DNA from: UBA12481 sp942493265
Lineage (GTDB): Bacteria > Bacteroidota > Bacteroidia > Bacteroidales > UBA12481
Assembly (NCBI GenBank): GCA_942493265.1
Contig: OW818688.1
Location: 4,464,001-4,528,000 of the forward strand
Length of the DNA: 64,000 nt
Reading direction: 5' to 3'
Part shown: positions 60,153 through 64,000 of the stretch, piece by piece
Position numbering within the stretch: the first letter of the stretch is position 1
Layout of the letters: the number at the start of each line of letters is the position of its first letter
Notes under the pieces: model-generated
What the model was told of the DNA's origin: nothing
What the model saw: only the letters and a program-made list of their open reading frames with translations
Databases searched by the model: none
Translations under genes and position numbers: made by a program

Positions 60153-63100
60153 ATGAGCCTCTCCTCACTGAGTATCAGAAAGCCCGTACTTGCCATCGTT
60201 TTTACGCTCCTGATCCTGATCTTCGGAGCCGTAGGCTTTATCAGCCTAAGCGTACGCGAGTACCCGGCCATGGATCCACCCATTGTGACGGTCACCACAA
60301 TCTATTCGGGCGCCAATCCCGAAATCATCCGGGCACAAGTGACAGAACCCCTGGAAGAAGCCATTTACGGCATCGAGGGCATCCATTCCCTGTCATCGGT
60401 ATCTACTGACCAATCAAGCCTGATTACGGTGGAATTCAACCTGGAAAAGGATATGGAAACGGCCGCCAACGATGTACGCGACCGGGTTTCGAAAGCCATT
60501 CGCTTGCTCCCGCAGGATGTTGATCCGCCGATCGTCGAAAAATTGAGCGCGAACGCAAATCCGATCATCATTCTGATCGTCCGGAGCGACGAACATAATA
60601 TTATGAAGGTGAGCGATCTGGTGGAAAATACCATCAAGAGCCGCATGCAAACCATTCCCGGAGTGGGCGACATCAGGATCTTCGGAGAAAAACAGTACTC
60701 CATGCGCCTTTGGCTTGACCCATTTAAAATGACCGCATACAGGATTACCGCAGATGATATCCAGCGGGCTGTTACCCGGGAGAATATCGAACTGCCATCG
60801 GGCCGGATTGACGGATCGCTGATCGAGCTGACTATCCGCACCCGGGGATTACTACAAACGGCTGATGAGTTTAACCGGATCATTATCAAGCAGGATCAAG
60901 GCAGAATTATCCGCTTGTCGGATGTTGGCCAAGCCGAGCTGTATCCGAAAAATGACCGCTCAACGGTGATTGTGCACGGAATGCCGGTTTTGGTTGTGGG
61001 ATTGGTTCCGCAAACCGGAGCCAATGAAATCAGCATCGCAGATGAATTCTACCGGAGGCTGGCGGTGCTGCAGAAAGAAATCCCGCCAGGATATGACGTG
61101 AGCGTAGGATTCGATTTCACCACCTTCGAGCGTGAAGCCGTTAAAGAAGTGGAGCAAACCATGTTGCTGGCCCTCCTCCTGGTGGTGCTGATCATCTTTT
61201 TCTTCCTGCGCGACTGGCGGTCAACCATTATTCCCGTGGTGGCCATCCCGGTTTCAATCATCGGTACATTCATCATCATGGCGCTTATGGGCCTCTCCAT
61301 CAACGTACTCACCCTGCTGGGCATGGTGCTTGCCATCGGGCTGGTTTGCGATGATGCGATCGTGGTGCTGGAGAACATATATACCAAGATTGATACGGGC
61401 CTTCATCCTATGGTTGCGGCAGAAAACGGGATGACAGAGATCTTCTTTGCGGTAATCTCCACCACGATCACGCTGGCTGCTGTCTTTTTACCCGTGATGT
61501 TTCTGCAAGGCCTGATCGGCCGACTGTTCAAGGAATTTGCCATCGTGGTTGCCGGGTCCGTACTGCTTTCGGCGTTTGTGGCCCTGACGCTGTCGCCGAT
61601 GATGTGCTCGCGCATTCTGAAAGTTCAGCGTAACCTGAATATGAACTGGATGGTCAATAAAACAGAGCCCTTCTTCCTGGCGCTCAACCGGGGTTACCGC
61701 TATTCGCTCAAGGCCTTTATGCACAGGCGATGGCTGATATTCCCCATCTTCCTGGTCATCATCTGTTCGATAGTCTTCCTGTACAAGGGGCTGCACTCGG
61801 AGCTCGCACCGCTGGAGGACCGGTCGAATATACGTATACCGATTATAGCTCCCGAAGGTTCATCCTATGAATTCACCGAATCGTTCATCAACCGGATCGA
61901 TACCTATATAACCGATTCATTCCCTGAAGCCGATGCGGCTTTTTCCTGGATTGCCCCGAGCATGGGCAGTCGGGAAAATCCCAACAAGGCCCAGCACCTG
62001 GTTTACCTGATTCCACCCGAGGAACGCACGCGCACCCAGCATGAGATCTTCAACCTGATGAACCGCGATCTGCCGGCCATAACCGGTGTACGCTCGCTTC
62101 CTTTTGAGCCGCCCACCATCGGCGACCGGATGGCTGGTCATCCGGTACAGTTCGTACTCCTGGCCCCCAACCTGGATGAGCTCCGCGAAGTGCTGCCAAA
62201 ATTCCTGGAAGAAGCCCGGAAAGCAAAATCCCTGCAGCTGGTGGATGCCAATTTTAAAGTCAACAAACCTGAGCTCCGGATCATGATCGATCGCGAAAAA
62301 GCATCCCAGCTCAATGTTTCCGCCCAGGAGATAGCCCGTACGCTGCAACTGATGCTGAGCACCCAGCGATACGGGTATTTCATCATGGAAGGAAACCAGT
62401 ACGAAATCATCGGCCAGGTGCGGCGGGAGTTCCGCGACCGGCCAGATGCCATTAAGAACCTATACGTAAGAAATATACATGGCGACCTGATCTCCCTCGA
62501 CAACCTGATTATCATGGAGGAATCCATCAATCCCTCTTCGGTATTTTCCTATAACCGTTATGTTTCCGCAACCATATCCGCCGGATTGACGCCGGGCTCC
62601 ACCCTGGGTGATGGGATCACCGACCTGTACGATGTGGCTTCGAGGGTTTTACCACCAACCATGAGCACAGCGCTGGCCGGGCAATCTCGCGATTATGAGG
62701 AGAGCTCCTCCAGTCTGATCTTCATTTTCATTCTGGCAATCGTGCTGATATACCTGGTGCTGGCTGCCCAGTTTGAAAGCTTTACCGATCCGCTGATCAT
62801 TATCCTCACCGTTCCGCTGGCACTGGGGGGAGCCCTCTTATCGCTATGGTACTTTAACCAGACCATGAACATTTTCAGTCAGATCGGTATTATCATGCTC
62901 ATCGGACTGGTCACGAAAAACGGTATCCTCATCGTTGAATTCGCCAATCAGCGCAAGGCAGGCGGCCTCGAAAAGACCGAAGCCGTTCAGCGCGCGGCAA
63001 TTTCCCGTTTCCGGCCGATCCTCATGACTTCATCCGCCATGATCCTGGGTATACTTCCAATCGCACTCAGTCTGGGGGCTTCATCGGAAAGCCGGCAATC

Positions 63101-63269
63101 GCTGGGTATCGCAGTGGTCGGCGGATTGCTGTTCGCAACTTTCCTCACCCTGTACATGATTCCGGCCATCTATTCCTACCTGTCGCGAAAAACTGCAAAG
63201 GAAGTGATCGATTACACCCAGCTGACCGTCGAGGTTGACCCGTCAAACACCGAAAATGAAGAGCTATGA
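60153..63269 (+). CDS. RND-family efflux permease (AcrB/HAE1-type)
   Basis: 1038 residues with 12 transmembrane helices and two large periplasmic loops. The start (SLSSLSIRKPVLAIVFTLLILIFGAVGF) and REYPAMDPPIVTV are typical. Proton-relay residues are present: the Asp pair in GLVCDDAIVVLENI (TM4) and Lys in GLVTKNGILIVEFANQ (TM10). It exports hydrophobic or amphiphilic compounds with proton antiport. No TetR or other regulator is adjacent; the STAS gene leads the operon. The stop overlaps the next gene by 4 bp. Confidence 0.95.
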   Translation: MSLSSLSIRKPVLAIVFTLLILIFGAVGFISLSVREYPAMDPPIVTVTTIYSGANPEIIRAQVTEPLEEAIYGIEGIHSLSSVSTDQSSLITVEFNLEKDMETAANDVRDRVSKAIRLLPQDVDPPIVEKLSANANPIIILIVRSDEHNIMKVSDLVENTIKSRMQTIPGVGDIRIFGEKQYSMRLWLDPFKMTAYRITADDIQRAVTRENIELPSGRIDGSLIELTIRTRGLLQTADEFNRIIIKQDQGRIIRLSDVGQAELYPKNDRSTVIVHGMPVLVVGLVPQTGANEISIADEFYRRLAVLQKEIPPGYDVSVGFDFTTFEREAVKEVEQTMLLALLLVVLIIFFFLRDWRSTIIPVVAIPVSIIGTFIIMALMGLSINVLTLLGMVLAIGLVCDDAIVVLENIYTKIDTGLHPMVAAENGMTEIFFAVISTTITLAAVFLPVMFLQGLIGRLFKEFAIVVAGSVLLSAFVALTLSPMMCSRILKVQRNLNMNWMVNKTEPFFLALNRGYRYSLKAFMHRRWLIFPIFLVIICSIVFLYKGLHSELAPLEDRSNIRIPIIAPEGSSYEFTESFINRIDTYITDSFPEADAAFSWIAPSMGSRENPNKAQHLVYLIPPEERTRTQHEIFNLMNRDLPAITGVRSLPFEPPTIGDRMAGHPVQFVLLAPNLDELREVLPKFLEEARKAKSLQLVDANFKVNKPELRIMIDREKASQLNVSAQEIARTLQLMLSTQRYGYFIMEGNQYEIIGQVRREFRDRPDAIKNLYVRNIHGDLISLDNLIIMEESINPSSVFSYNRYVSATISAGLTPGSTLGDGITDLYDVASRVLPPTMSTALAGQSRDYEESSSSLIFIFILAIVLIYLVLAAQFESFTDPLIIILTVPLALGGALLSLWYFNQTMNIFSQIGIIMLIGLVTKNGILIVEFANQRKAGGLEKTEAVQRAAISRFRPILMTSSAMILGILPIALSLGASSESRQSLGIAVVGGLLFATFLTLYMIPAIYSYLSRKTAKEVIDYTQLTVEVDPSNTENEEL

Positions 63270-64000
63270 AGAAACTGATTACAATTAGTTTCTGCCTCTG
63301 CATGCTGATCAATGGACTGTCAGGCCAGGAGCAGATGACACTGGAGCAGGCTGTATCTATCGGATTGACTAACAATTACGGTATAATGATCTCCTGCAAT
63401 TCTGTTGAGGAAGCCAAAAACAATGCCACCCGGGGTAATGCGGGAATGCTCCCGAAAGTTAGTGTTAACGCTGGTTATGTGAAAGGGCTGAACGATGTCC
63501 GCCTGAAAGTGGTCACCGGCAGCGAGATGGATGAATCCAATGCACCGTCGGATCAAATGACAGCCGGAATAGGCCTGACCTGGAGGATCTTCGACGGTCT
63601 GAACATGTTCATCACCTATGACAAATTAAAGAAGATCGGGGAAAAGAGCGAGCTCAGTGCAAAAATCACGATGGAAACAACCCTGGCCGGTATCATAGCC
63701 GGTTATTATGAAATTGTCAGACAGGGGCGAATCCGGCAGATGCTGACCGAGCAGGTTGAAATCTCGAAATTCCGAACCGGTCTCGCTAAAATGCGTTTCG
63801 AGAACGGCAGCGGCTCCGAAATGGAATATCTGAAAAGCCGCGTCGAACTCAATGCCGACCTGGCCAACCTCTCCAATCAGGAAACTTTGTATCAGAATTC
63901 AAAGACCAATTTGAACGACCTGTTATCCAGGGAAGTTGCCACGGATTTTCAGGTGGAGGATACTATTCCCGCACCCGAAATACTGATTTACGATACCTTG
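63266..64000 (+). CDS. TolC-family outer-membrane channel, 3' end beyond window
   Basis: 245 codons of an incomplete gene, open to the window end. The signal peptide MKKLITISFCLCMLINGLSGQ is followed by the TolC/OEP start (MTLEQAVSIGLTNNYGI, AKNNATRGNAGMLPKVSVNAGY). The strand AGIGLTWRIFDGLNMFITYDKLK and the helical GYYEIVRQ and KMRFENGSGSEMEYLKSRVELN segments complete the first half. It overlaps the RND permease by ATGA and completes a three-part efflux system. The predicted length of about 430-450 residues would be reached beyond the edge. Confidence 0.92.
   Translation, partial: MKKLITISFCLCMLINGLSGQEQMTLEQAVSIGLTNNYGIMISCNSVEEAKNNATRGNAGMLPKVSVNAGYVKGLNDVRLKVVTGSEMDESNAPSDQMTAGIGLTWRIFDGLNMFITYDKLKKIGEKSELSAKITMETTLAGIIAGYYEIVRQGRIRQMLTEQVEISKFRTGLAKMRFENGSGSEMEYLKSRVELNADLANLSNQETLYQNSKTNLNDLLSREVATDFQVEDTIPAPEILIYDTL

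Overview
The window looks like a chromosomal segment of a Bacteroidota bacterium, probably an anaerobic member of the Bacteroidales/Marinilabiliales type. The reasons are several proteins with type IX secretion (T9SS) C-terminal signals, a PorP/SprF-type partner, a TonB-dependent receptor, 6-bladed beta-propeller and OmpA/TSP3 proteins, few Shine-Dalgarno sequences, and -7 boxes of the TAnnTTTG type. A radical-SAM aminomutase and a Ser-type sulfatase suggest anaerobic life. No lineage marker is present, so the assignment stays at phylum/order level. No prophage, transposase, CRISPR array or rRNA was seen; there is one tRNA (Pro, anticodon CGG).

Layout. 1-6.8 kb: an FG-GAP repeat secreted protein (cut by the left edge) divergent from a LytS/LytTR two-component pair, with three 21-bp-phased direct repeats between them, then a CotH/lamin-tail T9SS cargo protein. 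7.1-12.3 kb: a tight co-directional cluster of lysine 2,3-aminomutase, two ATP-grasp ligases and a GNAT acetyltransferase, followed by TatD-like and TcdA genes. The first four look like a pathway that makes beta-lysine, joins it to something and acetylates it; this is the best candidate for an undescribed system. 12.3-25.1 kb: a palindromic repeat block that runs into the 5' end of a sulfatase gene, an OmpA/TSP3 protein, a URO-D-family protein, a tandem pair of M14 carboxypeptidase homologues of which the first has lost its catalytic residues, a YceI protein and a GH2 beta-galactosidase.

25.1-39.2 kb: an apparent T9SS operon on the minus strand (C10-protease-like protein with Cys replaced by Ser, a 1500-residue type B cargo with an internal duplication, PorP/SprF, an NAD(P)-binding protein), then a small winged-helix-like protein divergent from a 1357-residue secreted protein. 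39.2-41 kb: a split HipA locus of HipBST type with repeated operator-like sites, and tRNA-Pro. 41-58.7 kb: an AT-richer signalling region. It contains a CheB-CheR-PAS-kinase-receiver fusion and a minus-strand operon of TonB receptor, YfiR, CHASE8/HAMP kinase, receiver and receiver-kinase. Divergent from that operon are a kinase with eleven 21-residue coiled-coil repeats, a receiver and a receiver-PAS-kinase carrying two copies of the same repeat. A G-rich 9-bp tandem repeat lies between the two transcription units. 58.7-64 kb: a STAS protein leading directly into an RND efflux operon (adaptor, permease, TolC-like protein cut by the right edge).

Functions are assigned from motifs read by eye; no database search was possible. 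Start codons were moved inside the longest open frame where a signal peptide, an ATG or a Shine-Dalgarno sequence made an internal start more credible.
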